A stretch of 64,000 bases of DNA from CAYTZN01 sp964442495 (GTDB lineage: Bacteria; Pseudomonadota; Gammaproteobacteria; Legionellales; Legionellaceae). The number at the start of each line of letters is the position of its first letter. Within the stretch, counting starts at the first letter, position 1. Position numbers and translations under genes: made by a program. Shown here piece after piece: positions 17,701-27,794 of the stretch. The notes beneath the pieces are model-generated. The model was not told where the DNA came from and did no database searches. It saw only the letters and a program-made list of their open reading frames with translations. The stretch is taken from positions 1 through 64,000 of the forward strand of contig CAYTZN010000002.1 of the NCBI GenBank assembly GCA_964442495.1, written 5' to 3'.

Positions 17701-20700
17701 TCAAAACCGTTGACTTAGTAACACTCAGAACAAGTGCTGTTAAGGCCTCTTTATCCTCCTTAATGAGCGTCACATAAGCAAGAAGAAATGCTTCATTGTA
17801 TTGAAAAATGGATATAGTAAATAATGCTCTCATCATTTTAGAAGACACTTTTGGCCAAGTATCCTGATGAATATCGTTAATATTTACACCCTTTCTTAAT
17901 AACCAATTTACAGCCTGTAATGCATGTTGCTCATCGTCTTGAAGAACTAAATCCAAGGCAGTATAGCCTTTAGGATTTCGCTCATTTATCTTGACACCTT
18001 TATTTAATAAATGCTCAGCCATCGATTCAAAAGCTTTTGTATCTTCGGTTGCGCTCATTTTTTTCAATACAAATTGAAATGAAATACGGTGCTCATTAAC
18101 CTCTAAAGGAAGATATTCACTGAACAATACTGGCAATAAACTATCAAGAGCCGTATCTATCTTGTCTTTCCCATCCAAAAGAAAATCTTTTCTTATGCTG
18201 GCTAATTGATCAACATAAGCACTGATATGTGAAGACGCTTGCATCGATAATTGCAGTCCCGCTTCGCATTCACGAAGATCCAAACGTGCCTCTTTCCATT
18301 GTGCATTGGCACGCTCAAATGCTGTAGCTAACCGCTCACACTCATCAATGTCAGCATCACTGAGTTCTTCACTGATGATCTCATGCCATTCAAACGATTT
18401 ATATTGCTCAAAGGGATGAGCTGCAATATAACGTAATGCATTTTGTCGTTGCGACAATGATTGACTTAACACCGCCCAATCTTTATCTGTGGTTTCACGA
18501 TAAGGCAATAAATGGGTTTTAAAATACTCAAGTTTTAGTGCTGAATGCTCACTTAACCAATTGAGCGATATTTTGCTGTTTAGTAATAAAGAAAGAGCTC
18601 CAGCAAAGAAGCAAACTTGCTCAATAAGTAGCTGATATTGTTTATTTGCCTGAATGTTTTGAGGGGGGCGCCCAGCCAAGACCGTTGATTGCATGGTGCT
18701 TAACCAAACATTAGGCTCGTATTTTTTATGAAGAACCTCTGCAAACTCATCCGCTTCCTGCTGACTTACAATCAAACAATCTATTTCACCATTTCGTTGC
18801 ATACGGAAAAATAATGCATGCACAGGCTTTAAATAAGCCCCAATAAACTGCTCTTGGCGTTGATACACCTGGCAATAATTCAACGTTGCGTACACCTCAC
18901 CAAACCGAGGCGCATTAGGTGCACCCTTTGCACACATTGCGGATAACGATACACAATCCTTCCTATCTCGATAGGGCTCGCGAGGCAACACCCCATTCCA
19001 TGGCTGATAATCGTTTAATTTTAGAGAAGGGTCAAACTGCTCACGCTCCAATTCTAGTTGATGCTCTAATTCTATCTGTGTCTCTTTTTCCACCTCGACT
19101 TCATCTCCATGTTCTTGAGATGTAGGGCTTAAATACTCCTCCCCGCAAAGCGGTAAAGCATGCTTGATAATGTTGTTTAAACTATCACAAAGATGTTTGG
19201 ATTGAAGATCATCAACCCTCTCACCTAGGCCTTTTAAAATAGCAGACCAATCTACTATCAAACGGTCTCGTTGGAATGCCAAGATATCTTTTGCAGAACG
19301 CATGGTAGCTAACCCGCCATACACCGTAAAAAAGTCTTCTGAAGGTGTTTCCACAAAATACGGTTTAAATGCCTGTGCATAGCAATACATGTTTTTAACA
19401 TCATCCTTAAGTGCCAAAAGACGATGAATAAAATCATTACGAACAAGATTTCTCATTTTTGATTGCGCTGCAGAAAAATTATCTTGCTGTAATTGCTGGG
19501 CTTCATTAGCATTCATATGCTCAAACAATGTCTCCAGAGAATCTACCTTAAAGTGCGTCGGAACAATGACCTCAACAGATTGCTCATTTTGTAATCCGCG
19601 CATCCGTAAACTGCCCTGCAAAAAATGTTGCAGATGCGTTTCGTGATCAACAAGAATATACGCCTTCGCAAAAGACGATTGCTGTATATCGACACCAATA
19701 ACATGTGACTGATCGTAATAAGTAAATCGCGCCTCAGGCTTGCAACCCAAGGTGGCATTAATCACATCTGGGTCAGATGAGCGAATAACAATAGGTGCGC
19801 TACGCTTACCAATGTCTAAGGCACAGAGCACGTTCTCTTTATTAAAAAATAAAATATATTTTAGAGGTATTGATGTTGAAAATTGGGTCGGATTTTTCTC
19901 TATATAGGTGGCCAGCAGCTCCGCTACCTCACCATTAGGAATACCTTGAAAGGCTGCACAAATATCAATAAGCGCTCGCACCGGTTTATCTGCCACATTG
20001 TTTTTGAACAGTGCTTGCAATAACTCTGTTGGCGAACTGTAAGTCAACGCACGAATAGCCGTTTTTTTATTGACAAGCACCTCGAGAATAAACCCATCGG
20101 TCGCCGCAGCTTTTTCTTTTAAATAACGAAGTCTATCATAGGTGCCACTATTTTCAGGGGTTCCTGTTATGCCTTGAGCCGATCTATAAATACTCACATG
20201 ATTAGAGGAGTCACTGTGCAGCACCTCCGAATCAATGTGAATTTTTCGCAATATATCCGTTTTTAACACTTCAAAAATCAGCGGTTTATTATGACGTAAC
20301 GTGTTAAAAACCGCTTCAAATTGTAGCTCATCATCCAAACAAATTTCACCTAAGGTAAAACGAAAATCGGGTACAATACCACGAAACCCTCTCGCCGTAG
20401 GGGTGTTATCTATCGTGTCTAAGCTCGGCACCTTAAGAAGCTCTTGACGCGCCTGCACTTGAAGTTGAAGAAGAGACTGCTTCAATAACCGTCGGCTAAA
20501 TCCTCCGATGACCAACATCTGTATCGTTAAGTTCATAGCTTTTAGTGGGTTACCAAAGCGACTTCTTTCATTAGGCACATCATTCGCTATATAAGGGATA
20601 GCAATATCCTCTTCTGGACGTTGTTGAGAAGGGCCATAATTCGCATTAAATTTACATTTTAATGTTTTCGGTAATAAATTCAGTTGCTCTTTGTAAAGTG

Positions 20701-23700
20701 CAAACACATTTTTTTCTTTCTTTTTTGCACGAAGAACGCTCGCCGGAATTTCTGTACCTTTATTTATTAAATAATCATAAAGTGCCATCTTATCGCTTTC
20801 GGTTAAAGACGGCTTCATTTTACTGAGCATCAGTTGCAAAGGGCTTTCCGGATGTTCAAGCAAGGCTTTAGCGACATCCGCCATAACAACTTCCCATTGC
20901 TTGTGTTCCTTTATTAATTGAGGGTTGTCTAAAACGGCACTCAAGGAAACGCCTCTAAACCCATCACCCAACGTTGTGCTTAATGAAATTTTATCAAAAA
21001 ACCGATAAAGCTCTACACATGCATTAATAATATCCGCTGGTATTGGGCGCTTTTTACCCCCGGTGTAATTTAATTTTTCCTTAAACAACAGCGCCTGATG
21101 AACTTCATCCATCAATCCATCCGCTTGATAGCGAAACAAAGCAACCAATGTAGCTAATCCCGAGACTTGACTTACCCATGTATCGTTTTCGGATTCATCT
21201 ACCGGACCTTGTAATAAACACTCCAAAAATTTAAGCTCCAACGATTGCACGGCATCCTTTGTCGTGACCACGTAATCCTTGTTCACCATCACACGACGTA
21301 ATTGTGAATGAAGAAAACGCAGGGCTTTTAGTGTACAGTTACTCTCCCTATTAAATTTAAAAGCAAACGCCTTTTGGTTAAACAAACGACCTGAGGTATA
21401 CGATAAATCCGCATAATTGGTTTCAAACATTGACCGAGGCACCTCTTTAACGACCAAGTTTCCTGTCGCTTTGCATTGCGCCACACTGGGCAACACCACC
21501 TTCGATTTGCCTCCTCCCATGATGATTTTTATCACCCACTCAAAATAGCTGTAAGGATTATCGGAAGGTGAGGCCAATAATGCTTTAATGGCATTTATTT
21601 GCTGAGGCCGCAATAGGAGGTCCTCATGGTACTGAAGCGTAGCCAATACGGGTTCATTTTGATGATCAACTTCATCTTCAGTGAGCAATTCATGCGCAAT
21701 TTTTTGAAGTGTCAAGGTATCTGGCGTCTCATCGGCAATTTCTAATTGATGGTACAAGCGCTCTAATGAGAGTTGCCGTGTGGAAAGAGCGACAAAATGA
21801 CTCAAGATTGAGTGTAATTGTTCAATACACTCTTTTGGGAGACCTGTTTCATAAGCATAACTCGCTTCATCTGCCTTAAAATAAAGCCCTAACAAACGAT
21901 CTTTATCTAAGAGTGTGCGTGCAGCACTCTTTAACTCAAGGTCACGCCGCTGTTTTTGTAGCGGATCGTTTGGACCCCTATTCGCTAAATTGAGAATATC
22001 GTCTAGCTGCTTTTCACACAACGCCTTTAACGAAGCTATAAAATCACTTGTTGTTTTCTTTAACGCCTGTCGTACCGATACATCAGAAAGCATCTCGCAA
22101 GCGATACTTTTTGTCGCTTGTAAAGACTCATACTGCTCTCGACCAGCTTTACGTTCTAAAATATTCCAAGCGTTACGTGGAGCGCCCTCCATGCCTTTTA
22201 ATACCTCAGAAGGCATACCAAATATTCGTGCTTGCTTTGTATAATCAAAGCGCATTTTCAAACGCTCGTCCAATTGGCTTTTTTGTATCAATCTCTCAAC
22301 ACTGTAATCTGCTATTATCTTGCATGGCGAAGAGCACATGGGTGTAGTTGGCACCAAGACTTCTGTTGTTAATGCGGTCCAAAGCTCTGATGTTTTAGAA
22401 AGAAGGCTACTGGTTGTATTAACTGTTTGATAAATTTTCAATTCAGGATCAGGTAATTTTTGAATTTCTTTCAATAAATCCGAACTGCTAAAATATACTC
22501 CATCTGTTTTTGAGAACAGATCTTTGTGTTGATGCAAGCGGTACAATAAATTGCATAAATAAGCGGTCTGAAACCGCTGCTTATTAAGAGGCACATGACG
22601 ATGAGCAATTAAATATTGAGCGCAAAAATCAAGAAGATTTTTTTGCTCTTCGCTAGGTTTTTCGGCTCTCACCCATTTAAAATAAACTGGAAAATACTCA
22701 AACATTTGCATGTCAGTGACACTTGGTGTTAAAGCTGCTGCAGCAGCAGCATGCATGGCCTTGTCCAACGTCACCACGTTTATGCCAGTGCTCCACCACA
22801 TAGCCTGTCTCTTTGTATAATACAACGCGTTGTATTCATTAATATTTAAAGGATTAAAACTTAGATCTTTAGGAATTGATAAATCTATCCTCAACAATTC
22901 TAGTTGTGTACGGTGTGCAGAAACCGTTGCTTCTTTTTTTAAAAAAACATCAATATCCTTCAATCGCTGCTCATAAGCCTTAGGCAGAGGGCCTTTTACC
23001 TGTTGATTAGCCAGGAGCATCATCGCTTCTTGCTTTAGCACTTTAAGCCGCAAATGGTGCCATTCATGCCCCAAAGCACCGAGAGCCTTAGGCTCCATCT
23101 CGGGCAAATTAAAATGATAATAATCCAATAAATTGATTCGCTCATCATCGCTTAAATAAAAATCATGGGTTAAATGCCTTCGCATGGTTTGAAAGCGACT
23201 GTATAACGAATAGAGCGACTTATTTAGGTCTTGATAAAAAGATTGTACTTCACTCCAACATGCCGAATGATAAATTCCCTCTGGCGTTTTTAAATCAAAC
23301 GTTTTATGGGGAAATGAAACGGGTTTATCGGGTTTAGAGGCTGCTGCGAATAACGCTAGCGCCTTCAATTGACAAGCCACATAACTGGGCGCAGAAATAA
23401 CAGCCTTGCTATCTTCTTTATCCAATACGCAAGGCAGGGAGTTAAGGATCCAATTAAGCACAATTAATTCATCAGCTGTTCCATGCAGACCACCTAAGCG
23501 TTTTACAGCATACTCAAGCACCCGCCACGCTTGTTCGGGCTGCTGACTACCTAAATAAACATAACAAAGGTACAAGGCATCACAAGATGTTTCAGCCTGC
23601 AATTGATTATCTGCATCCACTGCATATCTAATAAAACGCTGGCTACCCGTATATTGCCACAAGAGCATTGAAGCAACATACGCATCCATACCTGTCTCTA

Positions 23701-26700
23701 CAACTTTTTTAGAGATTTCACCCGTAACATCTAATTTTAAGTTATAAAACTCACTATGAGGGGAAGGCTCATCCCGACTGACAAATTGTTGAACAGGTAA
23801 ATAACACACCCGCTGCAAGGTATGTTTATCTTCAAAAAAAAGTCCCGGAACATTAGAGAGAGATACAGTTTGTGGATGAGATAATACGTATGAAGGACTA
23901 TCCTCCAAACAAAATACCCAACCATTTTTTTCCCTAGAGCCTATGAGTGTCAAATTATACCGATAGAATTTTATTTGAAGAGCATTACCTTTCCTTAATA
24001 TGGCAGTAAATTGAGACGCCTCAAAACCATCATAACAAGAAGATAGTTCTTGATTCTTATCACACAACAAAAAGCCGGTTTCATGTCCGTCAGCATCAAG
24101 CTGCTTCATCGCGCCTACGGATTGAGGGTTATGATAAAGGTACGAGGGTCTATTATTTTCTACAATAAGATAGGCCCTCTCCCCCGTGCAAGGCACCCAT
24201 ATTTGCGTTTCACGCTCTTTAAAATGATTGGGCAAACAAGGAAGATCACAACGCTCTGTCTCCAAACCGTAATGCTCTTGATGTGCTTCGGTTAAATGAT
24301 GAAGCTCGTACCATTGAGTACTCCCATTAACGCTCCATTGTTTTTGTACACGATATCCTGAAGTTAATAACTTCTTTACAAACCGTAAGGACGCTTCGTC
24401 CCCTATCTCAAAACATAACGCATCCGCAGACATTAAACCGGTCGCACCTGCTTTTAACTCCAAAAATTTCATCACAGGATGGTGCAATATATCCAATGGA
24501 ATAGGAGAGTACGCCATACCCTTGGTGTTTAAAACCAAGCCGCGTAAAACATCAACTTTATAAACATGTTGCATCCCTTCTTTTATCGTTGTGACATGAT
24601 AAAAGTTATCGTCGCCCTTTGTGGGTAAGCGCCCACTCACACCAAGCCCTAATGTTGCTAAGGCATGACTGATTAATCGACCAAGTACAGCACCATCGTA
24701 ACGTGCTAAACGTCGCATAAACTCATTTTTTACACACTGAAGATCAAATCGCGAGGCTGAATCAATAAAAGCATCAGGATTATTATAAGAATTGATATAA
24801 AAATAGGCAGAAACAAGTTCATTAAGTGTTTCATCATCGAGTATCGTTTTACTAATGTTGCCTTTTAGGCAGGCCATTGCTGTTAAAAATTGGTATTGGT
24901 GCACACTGTGCTTAATTGCCGGACTATTATCAGCATTAATGTTTACAAATACGGTCAATTGCTCTTTTAATGCCTCTAACCTGGAGAGCAAAGAGGGCTT
25001 ATGCATAGCCACATAATGATTAACCAAATAAGCAAGACGAATAAAAAAAATGGACGTTTGTGAAAGCATGCCTTTTTCAGCAAAGTGCCTTAATCCATCG
25101 GCAATAAAATCATCTATCATTGTTAAAAACTCAGGGTTTTCATCCAACTCAGTGAGCAATAAGCCCGGCTCAAATAAATTGGCCTCAACGTAAATTTGAT
25201 ATTCTATATCACTCAATTTTGAAAGGTGCCGCGCAGCATAATCCAAGGTTAATTTAATTTGGTGACGGGGGGACGCTCTAAGAACAAAAAACTCTCGTGA
25301 TACGATATCCTCTTTACCGATGGTTCGCATTGCAATCGTTGCGTAGTCTTCGTCGGCTAACGTCTTTTTTGAAACATTTGCAGGCAACAACTGGATATGA
25401 TTATCACTACGTAATTTTAGTTGCAGATAGCTGTCTCTTTGAATAGCGTTCGCAAAATACGACCCTAATTTCAATTGTCTTTTTACTAATGAATTTATGT
25501 ATAATAATTCACGGAACTCAGGATTATTGTAATCAAGACGTAACGCTGATTGTATGGCTGAATCTTTTTTTAGCTCATATTTAAAATCGTTCAAAGAATC
25601 AACGTGCCTTGCGTGTGCAAAGCGTGAAAGAGTGTATTCCGCGTATAAATAACCGTAACTAAATTTGAGCCTTATTTTTTGAACATCGTTTTTATCAGTA
25701 CCCTCTACAAAAGCTTGCAGCGCTCTTAAAATAACTTCTTCTATTTTGTGTTGTACCTCAAATTTTTCAAGAAGCGGTTTAAATACTTGCTCTTGTTGAA
25801 GCCCACTCTCTTGAGAGGTAAAGCAATAAAGCTCTGTTAAAGCACCCTCCTTTAATTGTCTTGCAAAATCATTATCTGATGGCGCACGATATCGCTGTTG
25901 TAGAACGCCCTTCAGGGATGGTTCAGAATTTATAATCTCCGCATAATAATAGTAATCATGCCTCACATCTTTTTCTTCCATTGGATTCATGTAAAGTGAT
26001 TTAATCCATTGCAATCGAGCATCCAAAAGCGGATGATTTGTTGCAAACCATGGGTTAAATTGATTACATTCAAAAGGTTTTCTAATAAATCGCCCCAAAG
26101 CATCGTGAAACGTAAAATGATAGGATTGTGATAAAGGTGATAACCGTCCACTCACGTAATCGACGACACTTGTAACACTTAAGCCCACGACAAACATTCG
26201 AGGTAACAACGCCTCAGAGCTAATTGCAGTGCACGCGTCTCTATAAGCCTGATTTAGAGCAAGAATATGATCATAAAATTTCATCTGGTTTTCAGCACGA
26301 ATACCTTTGTAATAATCAATAGGATCATAAAAAACGCGATCACTCTTAGGTAAAGGAAAACTAACAAACACTGACTCCAAGCCCTCTACAATCAACGAAG
26401 GATGTGTCACTTGGAGTGCGTTAACCTCAGCAAGAAGCTTGTCAAGCTGAGCCAGAAGGTCCATGCCTCCCTCGATACGTCTTAAAGGGCTTGCTTCTTT
26501 AGGAGCATATGCACCTGCTATGGCTACTGATAAACCACGCGTTTGGATGAAATAACTGTACAGCGGACCTATTTCTTTAGGTTCTGCGTTTAAAAAGAGC
26601 TCGGTCCTAAAGGTTATATCCTCGTCTTTTAGAACAGAAGGCTTTAATTGCAAAAGGGACTCACATTCTCTAGCCACATATTCGGCATCAAAAAGATTTG

Positions 26701-27649
26701 GCGTGTTTAATGTTCTTAACAACGTGTTTATTGCCTTGTTAATCAGACAATGAATACGAAAGTCTCCTAACCCTTTGTCGTTTGTCAACACACGAAGATA
26801 ATCACCAAGAGCGTAGCGCTGAAATTCATAAATGAAACGTTGATAACTGGGTAAATCATCGAAATTTTCTTTTAACATGTGATGCAAAACGCGCTGTGCG
26901 CAAGTACCTGATAACTGCCCTGCAGTAAACGCGTGCTCAGCACGCCCCGCGATGGAAATCTGGCTTGCATTCAAAAAAGCAATATTGGGTAGCACCTCAT
27001 GGTACAACTGCTCTGCATCAAAAGAACGCTCTTGTTGACTGCGCAGCATGGGGAAGCGGGGCAACATTAACTGGTGCAGAAACGTCTCTAATTTCTTTGT
27101 ATTTTGAGGCAAAGGCAGATGGTATGCTTGTACAGGATAATATAATTCTTTATCTAAATCAGATTTTCGCTCATGAAAATGAATGCCATCGCCAGTGTTG
27201 TATACATAAAATTCAAACCCATCAGCCACGCGCTTAAATTGGTAGACCATGGCATGCCCTACTTCCGCAGAATGCCAACCGCCTGGCATGGAGAGATAAT
27301 CCCCTTCTTTCTGACCTGTGAGTAAAGTGGTTGCGATAAAATACGATAACCCCTTTAAATCTTCTTGCGCCTTCGGCACATCACGAACAGCCGTCTGATA
27401 AATACTGTCCATGGCGACGGTAATTTGAACTAAGGTTTTTAATTTTTTTTTAAGAATAAGTACCGCGTCAGGCAACGGCTTAGGTATCGTATCAAAATAG
27501 GTATACAAATAGCTCACAGTCCTTATAAATGCATTTCCTTCAAGCCTATAAGCACCACCAATGAAGGGATCATTAAGAATATGGGCGAACAATGAGAGAT
27601 CTATGGGCGCACGAGGGGAAAGCTCTTTTTCAAAAGAATAGCCAGGCAT
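14744..27649 (-). CDS. Giant 4301-residue protein with DUF3638/DUF3645-like helicase-type core
   Basis: AGGAAC precedes ATG 27649 and the frame is open for 12.9 kb. An N-terminal domain has GHAMVYQF (His132), YNTGDG (Asn151) and SGTCAQRVL (Cys250), a possible hydrolase site. Residues about 2025-2700 hold a superfamily-2-like ATPase: RPQQINAI, Walker A MGGGKS (2044-2049), KFNRES, the DEVH box (2181-2184), a YGPSQQRPEEDIAIPYIAND segment (about 2337) like DUF3645, GITGTPENSG (about 2493), DQSHVIGVDIQ (about 2645) and HFLQGSLRMRGLQNEQS (Arg2682/Arg2684). The order and motifs match the eukaryotic DUF3638-DUF3645 module. An acidic Glu/Gln stretch follows near 2845-2870, then a long helical solenoid with ankyrin-type repeats (about 3214-3266), a membrane helix (about 4238-4260) and a 40-residue tail. 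Function unknown; an injected effector is plausible but unproven. Confidence 0.9.
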   Translation of the reverse strand: MPGYSFEKELSPRAPIDLSLFAHILNDPFIGGAYRLEGNAFIRTVSYLYTYFDTIPKPLPDAVLILKKKLKTLVQITVAMDSIYQTAVRDVPKAQEDLKGLSYFIATTLLTGQKEGDYLSMPGGWHSAEVGHAMVYQFKRVADGFEFYVYNTGDGIHFHERKSDLDKELYYPVQAYHLPLPQNTKKLETFLHQLMLPRFPMLRSQQERSFDAEQLYHEVLPNIAFLNASQISIAGRAEHAFTAGQLSGTCAQRVLHHMLKENFDDLPSYQRFIYEFQRYALGDYLRVLTNDKGLGDFRIHCLINKAINTLLRTLNTPNLFDAEYVARECESLLQLKPSVLKDEDITFRTELFLNAEPKEIGPLYSYFIQTRGLSVAIAGAYAPKEASPLRRIEGGMDLLAQLDKLLAEVNALQVTHPSLIVEGLESVFVSFPLPKSDRVFYDPIDYYKGIRAENQMKFYDHILALNQAYRDACTAISSEALLPRMFVVGLSVTSVVDYVSGRLSPLSQSYHFTFHDALGRFIRKPFECNQFNPWFATNHPLLDARLQWIKSLYMNPMEEKDVRHDYYYYAEIINSEPSLKGVLQQRYRAPSDNDFARQLKEGALTELYCFTSQESGLQQEQVFKPLLEKFEVQHKIEEVILRALQAFVEGTDKNDVQKIRLKFSYGYLYAEYTLSRFAHARHVDSLNDFKYELKKDSAIQSALRLDYNNPEFRELLYINSLVKRQLKLGSYFANAIQRDSYLQLKLRSDNHIQLLPANVSKKTLADEDYATIAMRTIGKEDIVSREFFVLRASPRHQIKLTLDYAARHLSKLSDIEYQIYVEANLFEPGLLLTELDENPEFLTMIDDFIADGLRHFAEKGMLSQTSIFFIRLAYLVNHYVAMHKPSLLSRLEALKEQLTVFVNINADNSPAIKHSVHQYQFLTAMACLKGNISKTILDDETLNELVSAYFYINSYNNPDAFIDSASRFDLQCVKNEFMRRLARYDGAVLGRLISHALATLGLGVSGRLPTKGDDNFYHVTTIKEGMQHVYKVDVLRGLVLNTKGMAYSPIPLDILHHPVMKFLELKAGATGLMSADALCFEIGDEASLRFVKKLLTSGYRVQKQWSVNGSTQWYELHHLTEAHQEHYGLETERCDLPCLPNHFKERETQIWVPCTGERAYLIVENNRPSYLYHNPQSVGAMKQLDADGHETGFLLCDKNQELSSCYDGFEASQFTAILRKGNALQIKFYRYNLTLIGSREKNGWVFCLEDSPSYVLSHPQTVSLSNVPGLFFEDKHTLQRVCYLPVQQFVSRDEPSPHSEFYNLKLDVTGEISKKVVETGMDAYVASMLLWQYTGSQRFIRYAVDADNQLQAETSCDALYLCYVYLGSQQPEQAWRVLEYAVKRLGGLHGTADELIVLNWILNSLPCVLDKEDSKAVISAPSYVACQLKALALFAAASKPDKPVSFPHKTFDLKTPEGIYHSACWSEVQSFYQDLNKSLYSLYSRFQTMRRHLTHDFYLSDDERINLLDYYHFNLPEMEPKALGALGHEWHHLRLKVLKQEAMMLLANQQVKGPLPKAYEQRLKDIDVFLKKEATVSAHRTQLELLRIDLSIPKDLSFNPLNINEYNALYYTKRQAMWWSTGINVVTLDKAMHAAAAAALTPSVTDMQMFEYFPVYFKWVRAEKPSEEQKNLLDFCAQYLIAHRHVPLNKQRFQTAYLCNLLYRLHQHKDLFSKTDGVYFSSSDLLKEIQKLPDPELKIYQTVNTTSSLLSKTSELWTALTTEVLVPTTPMCSSPCKIIADYSVERLIQKSQLDERLKMRFDYTKQARIFGMPSEVLKGMEGAPRNAWNILERKAGREQYESLQATKSIACEMLSDVSVRQALKKTTSDFIASLKALCEKQLDDILNLANRGPNDPLQKQRRDLELKSAARTLLDKDRLLGLYFKADEASYAYETGLPKECIEQLHSILSHFVALSTRQLSLERLYHQLEIADETPDTLTLQKIAHELLTEDEVDHQNEPVLATLQYHEDLLLRPQQINAIKALLASPSDNPYSYFEWVIKIIMGGGKSKVVLPSVAQCKATGNLVVKEVPRSMFETNYADLSYTSGRLFNQKAFAFKFNRESNCTLKALRFLHSQLRRVMVNKDYVVTTKDAVQSLELKFLECLLQGPVDESENDTWVSQVSGLATLVALFRYQADGLMDEVHQALLFKEKLNYTGGKKRPIPADIINACVELYRFFDKISLSTTLGDGFRGVSLSAVLDNPQLIKEHKQWEVVMADVAKALLEHPESPLQLMLSKMKPSLTESDKMALYDYLINKGTEIPASVLRAKKKEKNVFALYKEQLNLLPKTLKCKFNANYGPSQQRPEEDIAIPYIANDVPNERSRFGNPLKAMNLTIQMLVIGGFSRRLLKQSLLQLQVQARQELLKVPSLDTIDNTPTARGFRGIVPDFRFTLGEICLDDELQFEAVFNTLRHNKPLIFEVLKTDILRKIHIDSEVLHSDSSNHVSIYRSAQGITGTPENSGTYDRLRYLKEKAAATDGFILEVLVNKKTAIRALTYSSPTELLQALFKNNVADKPVRALIDICAAFQGIPNGEVAELLATYIEKNPTQFSTSIPLKYILFFNKENVLCALDIGKRSAPIVIRSSDPDVINATLGCKPEARFTYYDQSHVIGVDIQQSSFAKAYILVDHETHLQHFLQGSLRMRGLQNEQSVEVIVPTHFKVDSLETLFEHMNANEAQQLQQDNFSAAQSKMRNLVRNDFIHRLLALKDDVKNMYCYAQAFKPYFVETPSEDFFTVYGGLATMRSAKDILAFQRDRLIVDWSAILKGLGERVDDLQSKHLCDSLNNIIKHALPLCGEEYLSPTSQEHGDEVEVEKETQIELEHQLELEREQFDPSLKLNDYQPWNGVLPREPYRDRKDCVSLSAMCAKGAPNAPRFGEVYATLNYCQVYQRQEQFIGAYLKPVHALFFRMQRNGEIDCLIVSQQEADEFAEVLHKKYEPNVWLSTMQSTVLAGRPPQNIQANKQYQLLIEQVCFFAGALSLLLNSKISLNWLSEHSALKLEYFKTHLLPYRETTDKDWAVLSQSLSQRQNALRYIAAHPFEQYKSFEWHEIISEELSDADIDECERLATAFERANAQWKEARLDLRECEAGLQLSMQASSHISAYVDQLASIRKDFLLDGKDKIDTALDSLLPVLFSEYLPLEVNEHRISFQFVLKKMSATEDTKAFESMAEHLLNKGVKINERNPKGYTALDLVLQDDEQHALQAVNWLLRKGVNINDIHQDTWPKVSSKMMRALFTISIFQYNEAFLLAYVTLIKEDKEALTALVLSVTKSTVLKKIIELEDAFSENMLLAFLKTLLFVGNTELVQLLLKKLEGEERAEFIATLLFSKNIGNDVLTLLLPLYSPLSVESYIELLDLHQKKFEEKQLIAMLSALFDNKLKVDKERLAYLLKRIAQHMKYVSEDILNSVMTYALTLDEDAFELFFNDFMTCEWALLGYDSMRDLAVRAASNPQLTYSLMTSKAFSLDKDRLISQFISFNESTVSSMLLNQNYIQLQPKQLLDFLTIDRADLQDWLLCIAKHSSADVSVFDALIAAADNPPKAFWEFLLNHPEVTTSETLLLKINEKAGEVIRASGLTLPVLLGVIEGGILHLDKACALFDNGAQLQASHLTLMLRALPYLPSVTERLKAQELLCYIIKHECSTIDILSEAIGCALKVSYGSFQAFWHDVAENQQWDKILGDTLRKVLLHCDVIADDFFKSSAFLDNQDNVRKKIFDSWDPKVYQVLLKAHLFTIKPDELITILRKLNSIHKVEPVLLDIALYPASDASVLTLIIEFMIEPSMDFLKRLSTCYVLQNDQVLIKQLLEKLDVGAYKKFLDEWALENPLVKSVRLSLDIQRAKGDASTLQRVITDHQLDKVQLILVLQSLLATRVVTDADDDTLGLLRSILAQNLVDDEVLELMVTFALQFRSLSMGAFWKNFQFSRWDTLNGDILAKMVANLSAGALENLFTSQIFMANRVSIFDKLFESADKKVYIALLKNTRLNLDQDDLRRMIDMPQHNVVNSLLPDIVVHRAADESILERILDRASELSPDLLGRLLMNKTFVSCSGLIEKLFQRLPKDGECHQKVLRGLAGLSGLPKEVIKVIIKENEYKILGIERLVDSYQLLDRAYADPNYRQLFHNIQKMRQYGQNLHASGFQKGNIAIMLADDLKKRLEGFILRSYITPSTKMDLAAFKTDFNRVLHTRDHEMQEHRTEWKTILANIFIALTGIGLLFLVGKAFAALGCQQNIRGFNKSLFFAKTRCQELVEDIDKTTNAVSVI

Positions 27650-27794
27650 ATAATGTTCCTAAAATGCTCAAGAAACGCAGTTGTTCGTTATTCTAACAGA
27701 ATAAATAGACCAATAAAAGAACACTATAAATGATTTTAATGCATTGGATATTTAAAAATAACACAAATAATGGATTGAAATTTAAACACAATGG

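Noticed and set aside
22735..22760. Run of CAG/CTG triplets inside the giant gene
   Set aside because: Only about five units, encoding a short alanine run; too short to be a meaningful repeat locus.
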